Below are positions 34,422-46,961 of a DNA stretch of 64,000 bases, piece by piece. Origin of the DNA: Heliocidaris erythrogramma (taxonomy: Eukaryota; Echinodermata; Echinoidea; Camarodonta; Echinometridae). The number at the start of each line of letters is the position of its first letter. The first letter of the stretch is position 1. The translations under genes and the position numbers were made by a program. Under the pieces are notes generated by a model. It was not told the DNA's origin and did no database searches. It saw only the letters and a list, made by a program, of their open reading frames with translations. The stretch is taken from contig CM046853.1 of assembly GCA_025617745.1 (NCBI GenBank), positions 11,982,974 to 12,046,973 of the forward strand, read 5' to 3'.

Positions 34422-34918
34422 TACACTCTAAAAAGTTAAGTGATGTATAGAGCACTTTTTGAGGGCATGCATAGGGACTGCACTCAGAGTGCTATTGGAA
34501 TACACACAGCGTGCTATTTCAGCACTTTCACGGGAGCTGGACCGGCTCCTTAAACTGCTAAACATTCATAAAAAAATCGTGATGTTGGCCAGCCTCGAAC
34601 CAGGGTCCGCTGATCGAGAATTGCTGGCATTACCGCTAGACTAACTCATATCGTACGAATTAGGGCGGATCATATTGTTACATAGTGAATTTACGACACC
34701 ACATAGTTCATGTTATCTACTTGACTCCCATGACTAAACTGGATTGCAAGAAGCATTCGTTAGTCTACCGGTAACGTCAGCGCCTCTCAATCAGCGGAAC
34801 CTGGTTCGAGGCCCGCCACGGTCACATTTTTTTTTTGCTGGTAAATTAGCACATTACAGCATTTCAGGTGCAGTCACTATACATGCCCCGAAAAAGTAGC
34901 ACTTCAGTTTTTACAGTG

Positions 34919-34920
<2 letters not shown>
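34422..34920. mobile_element. Inverted-repeat element with two opposed tRNA-like sequences
   Basis: The left end (TACACTCTAAAAAGTTAAGTG from 34422) and the inverse of the right end (TACACTGTAAAAACTGAAGTG from 34920) match, with further shared words AGCACTTTTT/CTACTTTTT and GGGCATG.ATAG.GACTGCAC. Between the arms are two tRNA-like sequences pointing at opposite strands. On the - strand there is box A TAGTCTAGCGG (near 34644) and box B GGTTCGAGGCT (near 34602). On the + strand there is TAGTCTACCGG (34761) and GGTTCGAGGCC (34803). Both share the anticodon-side word ATCAGCGGA. (ACT)n arrays directly border each end. This may be a composite SINE/MITE; no coding capacity. Confidence 0.65.
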
Positions 34921-34957
<37 letters not shown>

Positions 34958-34961
34958 TAAC

Positions 34962-34993
<32 letters not shown>

Positions 34994-35022
34994 TAACACT
35001 ACTACTACTACTACCACTACTA

Positions 35023-35058
<36 letters not shown>

Positions 35059-35143
35059 TTACTACTTCCACTACTACTACTACTACCACTACTACTACCA
35101 CTACTACTACCACTACTACTACTACTACTACTTCTACTAACTA
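34921..35143. repeat. (ACT)n microsatellite, right array
   Basis: About 220 bases of the same trinucleotide in the same strand phase as the left array, with CTTCTACTAACA variants. Confidence 0.97.
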
Positions 35144-36465
35144 CCACTTCTACTTCTATAGAAGAGAGAGATACAATAATATTTCTAATTCAATCAGAGA
35201 TTGTGCCCATTAAATTTCTTCAATTTCAAATCAAGGACATCCGTTATTATTGTACATCTTTTTAAAGAGATAAAGAGTCATCTATTACAGGAAATAATTC
35301 TTAAACTTATCCCACTATGTCTACAATCTTTACGATTCACCATGTTAGAAAAATTCTACGATTACGATGAAAATATTCGTAATATTATATCATAATAAAA
35401 AGTAACCAGATTTGACTTTGCCACATTCCTGACGTCATTAAAAGCTATGATAAACGATCTATTCCGATACATATTTTGACGAACCAATTTTATATTGATT
35501 TGAAAGACAAACAAAATTATTCAAATATCATGAGGTGTGGGAGAGAGCTATAGTGACCGCAGGTATGCTCTTTTACTTCGGGGAAAAAAGGTCATCTTTA
35601 TTTCAGTGTGCCCCTCTCCACTTTCAAAGCAGCTCTGCCGCCCCTACAATCCGATAAGTCATCTATAGCAAGCAATATATTGCTTATGACCTTTTCAAAA
35701 GAATAAGCCCTCAGCGCCAACTGTTCCTCGGTGAATATCTAACAATAATATAACCAACACAGGAAAATTTATTTAGCAATTTTGGCATAAAAATGTGTTA
35801 ACGAAACGCACAAAAAGTAAACAAGCATAAACCAAAAAAAAGAGACTAATTTTTATTGTTATTTTTGTACATTTAACGATAATTTTTTGCTTAAAACTAA
35901 AAGTTTTAGATATATCTTCGCAAAATTTAACAATCTATTTTTTTTAATCGAAACGTGATACAGTACCTTCAATGTTGGAAGTGCAGGAAAAGAAATGACA
36001 TCGTAAATAATAACCCTTTGAAAATTGACGTCACGATCAGGTACACGTGTGATGCCACGACTCTGAAATTCATGTTTGTAATCAAGAGCACTTAAAATTT
36101 ATCTTCAAGTCATTACGAGGTCTCTTAAAGTTTTGGCGGGAATCATATTAATTCATTCAAGGTATATGAAGAAAACAATCTGTTTCCTAGTCACGATAAT
36201 GACGAAATCTAACCAGATAAGGCGACGTCATACCAAGAAAACACGTGCAATGGCACGATTTATGTACTATCTGCCGGCGATCAAAAGCTTACTTCGTTAC
36301 CTTTGATTCAGAACCAGGCTGTGTAGGTGTTGTGAATGGAGTAGTAATGCGTAGGAACTAATATTTACATTATTTATGATAAAGGCCTGTTAACTTGGTT
36401 AAAATATCTTCATTCAAATGTGATTGATTAAATCAAGTGTTATTATTCCATCTCCCCCTACACTT
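35144..36465. other. No gene seen
   Basis: AT-rich sequence with no recognisable gene or repeat. Confidence 0.5.
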
Positions 36466-36915
36466 TCTTTTTTTTTTCTTTTCTAGTCATTTAAAAAAAA
36501 AAAAAAAAATTGTCATGCTTTTTCTTCTTCTCGGAATTGTGAGCGCACCCTTTTTAAATTTTTTAATCCTAGTATTTTTAATCTTTTTGAATCAAAATCC
36601 ACAATCCGCCTATGTATTAATAATGAGATTTGATACCATTCAATATGGGCGTTATGAATACTGTGTCAGCAAAGGAATACCTCCCCCCCCCCCCAAAAAA
36701 AAAAATAATAATAATAAATAAAAAAAATAAAAAATAAATTAAAAAGAAATGAAAAAATAAAATAAATAAATAAAATAAAATAAATAAATTCTTTAAAAAA
36801 TTAACAAATAAATATAAACAAAATGAATAAATAAATATTTAAGACATAAACAAATAAACAAAAAGATAAATAAATACAAGTGAATAATCAATAACTAAAT
36901 AACTAACTAAATTTT
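36466..36915. repeat. Low-complexity A/T block with (AATA)n
   Basis: T-run, A-run, C10 then A9 near 36681-36703, and about 200 bases of AAATAAATAAAAT words up to 36910. Possibly a decayed LINE or SINE tail. Confidence 0.6.
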
Positions 36916-38640
36916 AAAAATAAAAATGAACACATAAATAGATAACATTAAACAAAATTAGAAAGAGCAATTGTAAACTGTTTTTGGTTTTGTTTTGATT
37001 TTTGTGATAATTAGGGCCATTCTTAATGCGTTTGACAAACGCACGTACAAAACAACAACAACAACAAAGGCATTTTAAGATAGAATCATGCACTGTCCAA
37101 TCACTTCTATTTTTACTGAAAAAAAACCAACTAAACATTAACTTTAAGTTTCACAGCAAGGAGAGTCAAGGACAAAAACACGACAACCTGAGAATTTCTC
37201 GGATGCACCCTTTGACAAGAAAATTAACAGGAATAGTCGAGATTGCTTTTATTACATGATTGCATTTTTGTCATATCAAACATACAAAAATGATATTTAT
37301 AGCTATAAAATACGGGATAAGTATTTGCCCTATGGTATCAATCAAAGGGTGCATGCACTAATTAGATACTAATCTCCCTCATTTTTCTTTCAAAATACGT
37401 AAGAAAAAAGAAGATTAAGAAATGATTAGTTTGTGAAGATGAATGAATAATCATGTTTCACGATAGGACGGTTACAAGCAAATTAACTAGCACATCAACA
37501 TTTTAAGATGAAGGTTATTTCACAAAATGACAAAAAGAAAAAAAAATAACAGAAATGCTCCCCACAGAATGGTGTGTTTTCTCGAGTTGTTGTAATGGAG
37601 AAACTGCTCTTGCCAGCCCCACGAACAGTTGTGTTTTGTAATTTAACAAGTTGCCTACCATATGGTTTTCGAGTAAGCAGAACTTTCAATCAAACCCGTT
37701 GTTTGCTGTTTGGAACATATGTATCCACACTGCCTGTCGGCGGATATTGAATTAATACAGAATTGAGGCAAGAATCGGGTGAAAACGATCAACAGCCCTT
37801 CAAAAAAAAAGAGGGAAAACGCCTAAATGGTACAATAAAATTGTCGGGGAAATTTAAAATCGATTTACTGCAACGTCAAAGTACTTTCCCCTTCATCACC
37901 TGTACGCTCAACACAGCTTAAGTCTTAAAGCATTTATAATGCAGTTTTGGGAACAATAAGTATTGTTGTCTCGTAGACATGACAAAAAGTGAGGATGAAA
38001 TATTAAATAAACACAGCCAGGACAATGAATTATTAGATATTTTATTGAACAAAAGTACTTTGTTTTCGTGGACTTACCGGTGTCCAAGCAAAACTTAATT
38101 TACTTTATACATGCATTTGTTGTCAATTTTCGGCAATTTAATACCATGAAATTAGTGATTATGTAATATTTTGTACGGAAAATACCATTAAGATGATAAC
38201 AGCACGCTTACTAAACCCTATATTCGAGAGGCATGAAAAATAAGATTTTCAAGAGACAACGAAGATGACTATAACCATGTCACTCGCATAAACTGACAGT
38301 GCAGTGGACTTTTTGAAATGAGAACCTTACATTTTGATAAATAAATGAACAGGTTATACCACTAAGTTTCTTCCTCGAAGTTTCCTTACTCTTTCACTGC
38401 GGGTAAATTAGATCTTTTAACATATCTTGACCCCTCATCGGGTAATTCGGTTTCATGTAAGTAAATAGTTGGACTGCTATACCCACGCAGTATACATATC
38501 AAGGTGGTTGCACTGTCATAGAATCCATATGAACGATTTAACAGCATTTCAAGCGTTATAGGCAACGATATTGAAGAGAAGAGCACATTGCTGTCGATCC
38601 GACAGTCCTCCCTCCCAGCTCTCTGTAATTCGATTTGACA
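36916..38640. other. No gene seen
   Basis: AT-rich with (CAA)n at about 37051-37067. No coding signal. Confidence 0.5.
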
Positions 38641-38648
38641 GACTATTA

Positions 38649-38727
38649 ATTTTGATAGCTCGATGGTCAGACCTGTTGTCTTATGGAATCGAGAAATCCT
38701 GGGTTCGAGACCACACCAGTGCGGTTT
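38649..38727 (+). repeat. tRNA-derived SINE head
   Basis: TAGCTCGATGG (38656-38666) and GGTTCGAGACC (38702-38712) are box A and box B of an RNA polymerase III internal promoter at near-tRNA spacing (46 bases). The acceptor stem does not close, so it is better read as the head of a SINE than as a tRNA gene. The downstream body extends perhaps to about 38800 without a clear tail. Confidence 0.55.
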
Positions 38728-40679
38728 AGTGGCATGATACAGTCCATTGCTTAGGAAGTCAATTTTTCAGCAGGATTTCTTCTTGGAATCTATTTGTAGG
38801 GAATATCAAGAAGCTCCTTGGTAATAATCATTATTTTGGACTTTGGCAGAATATCCATCAATGGCATTTCTTTAAAAAATATTTCTGTTGCGTAAGAACT
38901 TTGCAGGAAATTTTGAAAAAAATGCTTAAAACGTAAAAGAGATTCAAATTTTTACTTTTAACACAGTTAATGATCATCGTTTTGCCTGAATTTTTCAGAT
39001 ATCCTGTTAAGCATATTCATGCACAGTTCAGTCACTTTCATTTTATAATCGAAATTGTTTAAAAGTAATCATATTTGTCACATAAACATTTAGACACTGC
39101 TACTTTTTGGGGGTACTTTACCATGCATAAACATATTTTATTCAGTGCATTCATTGTTTACCTGTATCTGTATATTGTTTCAAATGCACTGTGTTCTTCG
39201 TTGCTTTTTTTTTTTAACAGTTATTGGAAATATTATCTGTATATCTTTCTCTATACCCTTTTCCTTCCCCTCTCCTCTCGTATCTCTTTCTCTCTTCCCC
39301 TTCCCTCTCTCTCTCTCTCTCTCTCTCTCTCGCTCTTTATGTATATTTTCACACTGTCTCTCTTTGTAGCTCTATGTCCGTCTATAAATCCTCACAATAA
39401 GTTTTTTTTATGAGTGACAATGCCAACTAACCCCTGGCTACGCAATCCAGCGGAATATACAAGTTAATGGCCCAGTAGTCTCCACACAACGCAGATCCTC
39501 AAATAAACTTGATTCCGCTGGGAAAGAAGAGAGGGTTTGTTGAGCCATTAACAGAGATGGCATCAGGATGCTTCTGGCATGGCGCCGTTTGACCCCATTT
39601 ACATCTTAAAGATCTCGATTCTTATTACATCCGTCACTTGCAGACAACTGGATTTACAGTCATGTAGGAGGATGAGATTATTTTCGATGCTGACATAATA
39701 AGATCCGTGTGCCAGATCTATCATGTGCACATCGCATCTGATTACAGGGCAAAATTTTGGGATTTCAAGACCACCTTGCCGTGTCTCACGAATGAGTAAA
39801 TGCAAAATATGCATTATTACATTTGAATATGTTCAAAGAGTTTACTATCAAACTCACTTGCTTGACTATCAGAATATTGTTTCCTATATAGATAACTACT
39901 AACGGAAATTATAGCAAATGTATAAAATCGATGTTTACTATTGATGCATTATTATTGTTTAATAGTGTTCAATATTAAATTATGGAATCACTCTGAAGCC
40001 AAGAAAGAAATGAGTAATTCCTGTTTCACTACGGCTTGCCCTTTGGTGGAATATTCAGTTTCTATGCATTTTTTGGACATGTTGAATACTAATCATCTTA
40101 CTATGCTTACATAGAACTAATAATTCTCATCCCTAAACTGATTTAGTTGATTTAGATGATGAAAAATCACAATTGTGTGCCAAGTTTCAGTTTCACAATG
40201 GATAGACTCTATATTATCATAAAAACCAAAACCCGCCCACCCCATTCACACAAGGTGCCCTCTCATAATAGCTTACTATTTTTCTGTTATGAACGACAGA
40301 TCGCTATACCATTGTACTTGCACTCACCGAACGGTGTATATTTAGGCAGTTGAGCAAATCAACGAGAGTGAAAGTATACGGTAAGGGAAGTAAGAGATTG
40401 TGTAATGTTTGACTCTTGTCTTTTTTTTAGAACGTTAAAGTAAACAATTCTAAGTGACATACACATGTAATCTTAATCTTTGAAGTCTAGAGAAAGAGGG
40501 AAGTATATCGAGGGACACAAGAAGTTTGAGCGGATCTTGTGAAGTGGAGTTAGTTAGCAATAATTATCATAAGATGAAACTGTTGCTTTATGTGAGTGAA
40601 TTAAGCAGGAGCAGGGAAGTCTGAATTCGTTGTGGTTAAAACCATTCATGAAACTATCAGAATCTTAATTAATTTTATT
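38728..40679. other. No gene seen; (CT)n at 39305-39332
   Basis: Contains a pyrimidine-rich block with (CT)n. A GC-richer patch at 39420-39800 has no recognisable frame. Confidence 0.45.
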
Positions 40680-41757
40680 ACAAATATGGCAGATAATGTA
40701 TCACTATAAACTGGGAAGCTTACAGATGGCAATCGTACAAGTTTTACGTCAACTGCGTCTGCGTATCTGATGATTATCAAAATAACATAAATAAAAGTTC
40801 TACTCAGCATCTAGAATATCTGAGCGATTCGCCAGAAATATAGCGATGTTTTGATGATGTCACACCGGAGACCAATCCTGCTTAAGCAGACGACGTCCTA
40901 TAACGAATGAACGTAATTGCAATGCAATTATTTATCAAATTAGAGTTTGGTATATTTAAACATGACCTTATTTCACACCATTCTAAAAGGGAAGTGAAAC
41001 TGATTCTGATAATTAAAACCGCTTGATTGTAAATATACAGGATAAGGGTCAATGATCAATGAAATAAACCACACTTTCAATTTGAAAAGCCCTCCGAATA
41101 ATAGCATGGACGATATTCGTTCCCTCTTGCAACGCCGAACATGCCTCAGTGCAAGCAGCTGAAAATACAATGGCGTCTTATTTTGTCTACAAGTGACTGA
41201 TTCCTTTATATTATAACGCTGCATTTTTCATCAAAATAATACCATACACGAAGTTAGTAGCGAGGCAAAAGACTAACATTTCCGGTCACTTGCATAATTT
41301 ACTTTTGTGAAGGATATGATGATTCTGAAGTGTTCCCCCCCGGGCTTCATTTTTACACCATATTACATACACTGATATAGCATGTAAGGCCAGGCAGCTC
41401 AGATTTTATCAAGCCTCTACAAAGTTACCAAATCACTCTTAAGACTGACGCTAGTGAAGTAAGAGAAATAAGTGAAGAGGAGGTGACAAAACAGGCACTG
41501 AAAAATGTGTAAAATGTTATTGGACATCGTCTGTTTAGACAGGATTGGTCTTCCGGTGTGACGTGACACATCTCAGCAGCGTTCGAGGAGCTCTTCGGGT
41601 GCTATATCGGGGCTGTATTTTACCGTTTTATAATTGATAATAATCATTACTTCAAATGTTTCCAAGCGTTGAATTTTGATAACCTTGTTTAATTTATGGC
41701 ATATGCAATAATAAGAATTAAGCCAATATTTAAAATCAATAAAGTTCTACTTTAATA
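40680..41757 (+). mobile_element. Left arm of a 5.4-kb inverted-repeat structure
   Basis: From ACAAATATGGC (40680) through AAACTGGGAAGCTTACAGAT, CTTAAGCAGACGACGTCCTAT and CATTTGAAGT-type blocks to AATCAATAAAGTTCTACTTTA at about 41757, this arm matches the reverse complement of 45130-46048 with many small indels and substitutions. The left arm is about 150 bases longer, so one arm has internal indels. No coding capacity. Confidence 0.85.
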
Positions 41758-44700
41758 ACTTCTTGTATTTTCACTGTATAATTCCAAAATCATAGATATT
41801 GATAGAACACATGCATGTGGTCTACTACGGATTTCGCAGAAAATCATTGCTTCGCACGAATGGGTATGTTTTTTTTCCAAGTACATAGGGGCACGCAAGG
41901 AGGCTGTTGGACATGTTAAACAATCTATGCATGTGGCTACGTGTTCTGAGGAACGCACGTCACACATGCAGCCATCATACTTCCTGCACGTGCTTCTTGC
42001 GAGCATCGCACGGGCTTCTTGCGGAGGTGTCAAGTAGCCCAGTGGCTCCATACGCGTCGGTTGCGTCGGTACCTGTGCGGGGGCTGTACGTTCGTCTCAA
42101 GAGCTCTTGCAGGTAAGAGGGGCTATGTTTATGAGGAGGGTGCAAAGCACCAAAGAGGAGATACAAATAGGTGCAGTTGTGACCATGACAAACGAAGGGC
42201 GTACTAATCGCAGGCGAAAATCATCCAATCACCGATGGAAATCGCCATCAAACCAACCAACAACAACAACAGCACCAGGAGTTGGCCCACAGCCGATCAC
42301 AGCTGCGGACACGCAAAATCACGCACGATCAGTTGTGACCGTATCATTAGGAAAAGAAGATCTTGAAAGAGTACACTCGGGGTAATGGGACTGAGAATGT
42401 GTGGTATGATATGAATGCATTAAAAAATAAAAGCAACTGTGGAACGGTTTTCAATAGTAAAGAACTAATTACGGTACTGATACCTACACATCATATCAAA
42501 ACTATTTTTTTTCTCTGAAAATAAGCACCTCTGTGATAAATGTATGCAAATAAAATATTGTTGTGACAAACCTTTATTTTAACGTCAATGTTTCGTCAGT
42601 GAAAATAATTCAAAGTTACGTTTACATCTTAAATACCCTCTTTCGAGCGATATACAATCGTCTTTTCTTGGGAATAATATACGGTATACCATATAACTGA
42701 TGCCAAACAATTCGAATGCAATGACACGCTTAATAATAAGAAAGAAACCCAAAGAGGGATTTTTTTCTTTTCTTTTCAAAATAAACAGTTTCAGTTTCAG
42801 TTTTCATCGAATGGTGCATTTACATCAAGTTTTGATGAAATTTATACAATAATCTTAAACTCATACAAAATGTTGTTAAATGTTTCTTACTTGTAAAATG
42901 AGGCACTCCGGCCCAAAATATTACAATCTTTATCATAATGTGGAAAATGAGAAAACTGTCACTCAAGTCCAATGCTTCATGTAGAAAACCCGGCGCCAAT
43001 TCTAGCATATGCATGCTTACAAAATGGCGCCTATCTTAAAGCAATCCTCGTAGAGTAACATGTGTCAGGTGTGCATACAAACCCTTCGCTGAGTCAAACA
43101 AACATGAAACTCTAGGGCAAAACACATAGACACCGACTCACGAGGAGTAAATAAGCAGACTTTAAAAACCTTTCAGAATCTGTTCACACTTTCATTTCAT
43201 TATTGAGTATTAAACTATTGTAAATGCACACAACACACACTCACGTTTGACGCCATACTGAATAGCATTAAATTTGTGCGCCGCGGACGTGAAACCGCCT
43301 GCTTTGAAATGGGAACGACCCCGTTTTATAACTTTAAATTCGGACAGGATTTCAGTGGAGATTTTCCCCGAGCTTGTCCAAACATCCAACCACTTTACCC
43401 CCTTCCTCGTTCATACACGAAATTTCCCTCCTTTAATCTAGATTATGCATGAGTTGTTCTGCACTGGATAGTCTCTCTTGAATAGCATTGACTGACTGTC
43501 CCAAAGGGAAAGCAAGACTCAGAAAAACTTTTAAAACACATTGTAAGTAGAAAGACTGTCGATCAAGATGATTAAAAGCGGAACTATCTTTTATAGAACA
43601 GTTTAAATCATCTGCATTAGCTTAAAACCCATCATCAAGCATCCAAAATCATCCCGTCTAATTTCTCTGATGATAGATAGCAAGATATTCCTAATTCTTA
43701 TGATGACCATGAAATAATAGTCATCCCAATCATCTATGTTGTTTCTTTATTTTTCAATTCCTATCAATTCTGGGGCCTGTAACATGAAAAGATACAATCA
43801 ATCTTACGATCAATTGTAACTCTTCAGTACATGGTTTGCCATAGACTCAATCGTAAGATTGATTGTATCTCTTTATGTTACAGGCCCCTGTATTCCATGC
43901 ATTTAAAGAATATGAACCCTTAAAAAAACATAGTAGTTAACGCAAACAAATCGAATTGCTGCAATAAATTGTTTCTTATGTCATACAGGTCAACGTTTCA
44001 CTGTTCAACTTAACCCGCATATTCACTGACATGGTATTTTTTAAGAGAATCGACCGTGCATTTCATTGTTCTTTGAATTACATTATAGTACCCAAACATT
44101 TTCTGGAAATATTGTAATTAGAAGATATGCTTAGCACGGTCGCGACCCGACCAAAACTTAGCATTTATTCATTTATCCATTAACTTGCATTATCACCTCG
44201 ATCGTTTTCCTAAGGATAGTACGGTATAGAGGCTATTGCACTTGAGCATTGTCTTAGGGACGTGAAATCAAGGCAGTCTGATTATACAAAGCGCAGACAA
44301 CAAGCAGGTGTGAAGAATTATTGGCAGACCAACGCGGGAGTAAGCTGGTTCCTGCTATATACAGATATGGTATCAATCAGAATAACGAAACAGAAAACAT
44401 AATACCAGACAATGACGACTGTGTATATATATTGGCAGCACATGGTATCGTCAGTTTAGCATTATGTAGCGATACCGAGATCCATATTTTTATCAGCTTT
44501 GAATGATGCACAATATACATGGTTTTTTTTCCTAATGAATAGCGGAGCCTCCCACGGCGCGCGTGCGAGAGAGAGAGGGAGAGAGAGCAGCTCAGATCGT
44601 TGCACGTGATTAATTTCTTCGTTTGTTTTCAATTTCTGATGACTTGATTGCGAGCATGATGATAGTCCCAAAGTTGGATTTAAGCATTAAAGGATTTAAG

Positions 44701-45129
44701 TGTTCTGACTGGCCAGGAAATTAGTGCCATGTTTGTAGAGTCAGACACAAATCATTCTGAGGAAAAAACAAACAATCATATTGTGAGATAGAGATAAGTT
44801 ATTCATCTTGCTCTTACCATAATTATATTAAAGCCAAATAATTCTGGTATGAGTTAGGTATTAATGATAAATTGAAGACATAGAAGATAAAAAGGGATAC
44901 ACACAGCTCAAAATGTGTATTTTCTAAAGTGGGGGTAATAAACAATAAAAGAAGCGAAGAACAGTCTATAATTCCTGGCCGACATACATATACAATAGTA
45001 GTTATTTACAAAAATATATTAAAATAAATACTATATTTTTGTAAAGCTTCTGAAGTCTTTACTAATCGTATAAATTTCTACCCATAATTTATGATTCTTT
45101 TCTATAATTTTTATTTCACTGCAAGTTCT
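41758..45129. other. Interior of the inverted-repeat structure, no transposase seen
   Basis: About 3.4 kb. A GC- and CpG-richer patch lies at about 41880-42390; it ends one open frame at a strong splice donor (TTGCAG|GTAAGA, GT at 42113) and holds a 92-codon + frame at 42107-42385 rich in Arg, Thr and Ser. No known domain was recognised. A small MITE lies at 43772-43888. The rest is AT-rich. Confidence 0.45.
43772..43888. mobile_element. 117-bp palindromic MITE
   Basis: GGGGCCTGTAACAT at the left is the inverse of ATGTTACAGGCCCC at the right. The inner parts also pair: GATACAATCAATCTTACGAT with CGTAAGATTGATTGTATC. The single-stranded form would be an almost complete hairpin. No coding capacity. 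Confidence 0.85.
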
Positions 45130-46048
45130 ATATTTAAAGTAGAACGTTGATGATTTTAAATATTGGCTTAATACTTATTATTGCATAGATGGCATAAATT
45201 AAACAAGGTTATCCAAATTCAACGCTTGGAAACATTTGAAGTAATGATTATTATCAATTATAAAACGGTAAAATACAGCCCCCGATATAGCAGCTGAAGA
45301 GCTCCTCGAACGCTGCTGAGATATGTGACGACACACCCTGGACCAGTCCTGGCTAAGCAGACGATGTCCCATAACATCTTACACATTTTTCAGAGCCTAT
45401 TTTGTCATCTCCTCTTCACTTATTTCTCTTCCTTCACTAGCGTCAGTCTTAATGTTAGTCTGTTGCCTCACTCTTAACTTCGTGTATGGTATTATTTTGA
45501 TGAAAAATGCAGCGTTAAAAAAATAAAGGAATCAGTCACTTGTAAACAAAATAAGACGCCATTGTATTTTCAGCTGTTTGCACCGGGGCATGTTCGGCGT
45601 TTCAAGAGGGAACGAATACCATCCTGCTATTATTCGGAGGGCTTTTCAATTGAAAGTGGGGTTTATTTCATTGATCATTGACCCTTCTCCTATGTATTTA
45701 CAATCAAACGGTTTTAGCTATCAGAATCAGTTTCACTTTCCCTTTATAATGGTGTGAAATAAGGTCATGTTTAAATACACCAAACTCTTTATAATTTGAT
45801 AAATAATTGCATTGCAATTACGTTCATTCATTATAGGACGTCGTCTGCTTAAGCAGGATCGATCCCGAGTGTGACGACATCAAAACATCGCTATATTTCT
45901 GGCGAATCCTCGGATATTCCAGATGCTGAGAAGAGCTTTTATTTGTGTTGTTTTTATAATCACCAGATACGCAGTTGACATAAAACTTATAAGATTGCCA
46001 TCTGTAAGCTTCCCAGTTTCTAGTGATACATTAATTGCCATATTTGTG
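45130..46048 (-). mobile_element. Right arm of the 5.4-kb inverted-repeat structure
   Basis: Inverse partner of 40680-41757, ending in GCCATATTTGT at 46038-46048. Arm matching stops within a few bases on both sides, but the flanks (ATTTTATT and GATTTTCT) give only an imperfect candidate target duplication. Confidence 0.85.
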
Positions 46049-46846
46049 ATTTTCTTTGAATATCTACTTTAAAACGATATTGTATCTCGCTCATGAAGTG
46101 CAAGAAAAATTGCGACAAGGGAGTTTGGATATTTTTGCATTTTCCCTCGCCTCTCAAAATAATTTCCATCTCAAATCGCCTTAACTCTTTTCTTTCCTCC
46201 GTTGAAGTTTTTACTTGTTTTATGCAAATGATCTCAAGGGTATCAGATATGATACTTGTCTCATCATAAGGCGAGATGATGTGGGGCAAAAATATAAAAT
46301 TCCCACCGGTCAGGCCATTGAAAATTAGGTCATCGTATATTTTTTTTATGTATTGTAGGAGGTTGGCGGTACATCAGTTCAAATTCTTTTCCCACAAAGC
46401 TCAGTAGCCATTATGTGATATACTTAGAGCTGTTAACACTGAGCTCCCTTTGCACAAACATATTTATGTGTTCTATACCCATTAATCTTTATGATGTTTG
46501 ATTTACAGAGGGCTTTCTCTTTTAGTAATTAACAACTTTACGAGTGAGCATTATATTATACAATAAAAATACGAGAAGTTATTAAACTACTGCAATATGC
46601 AGTACAATGGAATATACAATACAAAAATGGATTTTAAGGGGGAATTTATTTTATGCGTTCCCTCCAAAAATGATTATTTATATTCTGCAAATTAAAAAAA
46701 AAATAACATGAACATAAAGATTATACAATAATATTCTACATATTGCATTTAGGGAAACATTTCTTTAGTGTGTTAACAATAACAATATCATATTCTTACA
46801 CATTTATTTATTCTATCTTTCTCCTTGTCAATACATTGTTCTTTAG

Positions 46847-46961
46847 CGGATCCATCCCCGCCGCGGACGAATCTTCGAATGCGGTCACGGTCTTGTCGAG
46901 CCATGTTCCAGGCCGACGGTCTAGTGGGGAGATGGCGTCGGTGACCTGGGTCTTCCTCTAG
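46847..46961 (+). CDS. FBXL14: Candidate terminal coding exon of the FBXL14-like gene
   Basis: A pyrimidine-rich stretch ends in TTCTTTAG (AG at 46845-46846) and is followed by a sharply GC-rich segment (around 60% against AT-rich flanks) open to TAG at 46959-46961. Joined to the phase-2 end of the exon at 18877, it restores an AGC codon and then reads GSIPAADESSNAVTVL, ending in TWVFL. The join gives a protein of 438 residues, near the roughly 400-420 of vertebrate FBXL14. The phase match has a one-in-three chance of being accidental and the tail is not conserved enough for me to identify. It could instead be an exon of another gene. Confidence 0.45.

Noticed and set aside
34032-35147. Long poly-Val and poly-Ser open frames on the - strand
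   Set aside because: They are translations of the (ACT)n microsatellites and carry no coding signal.
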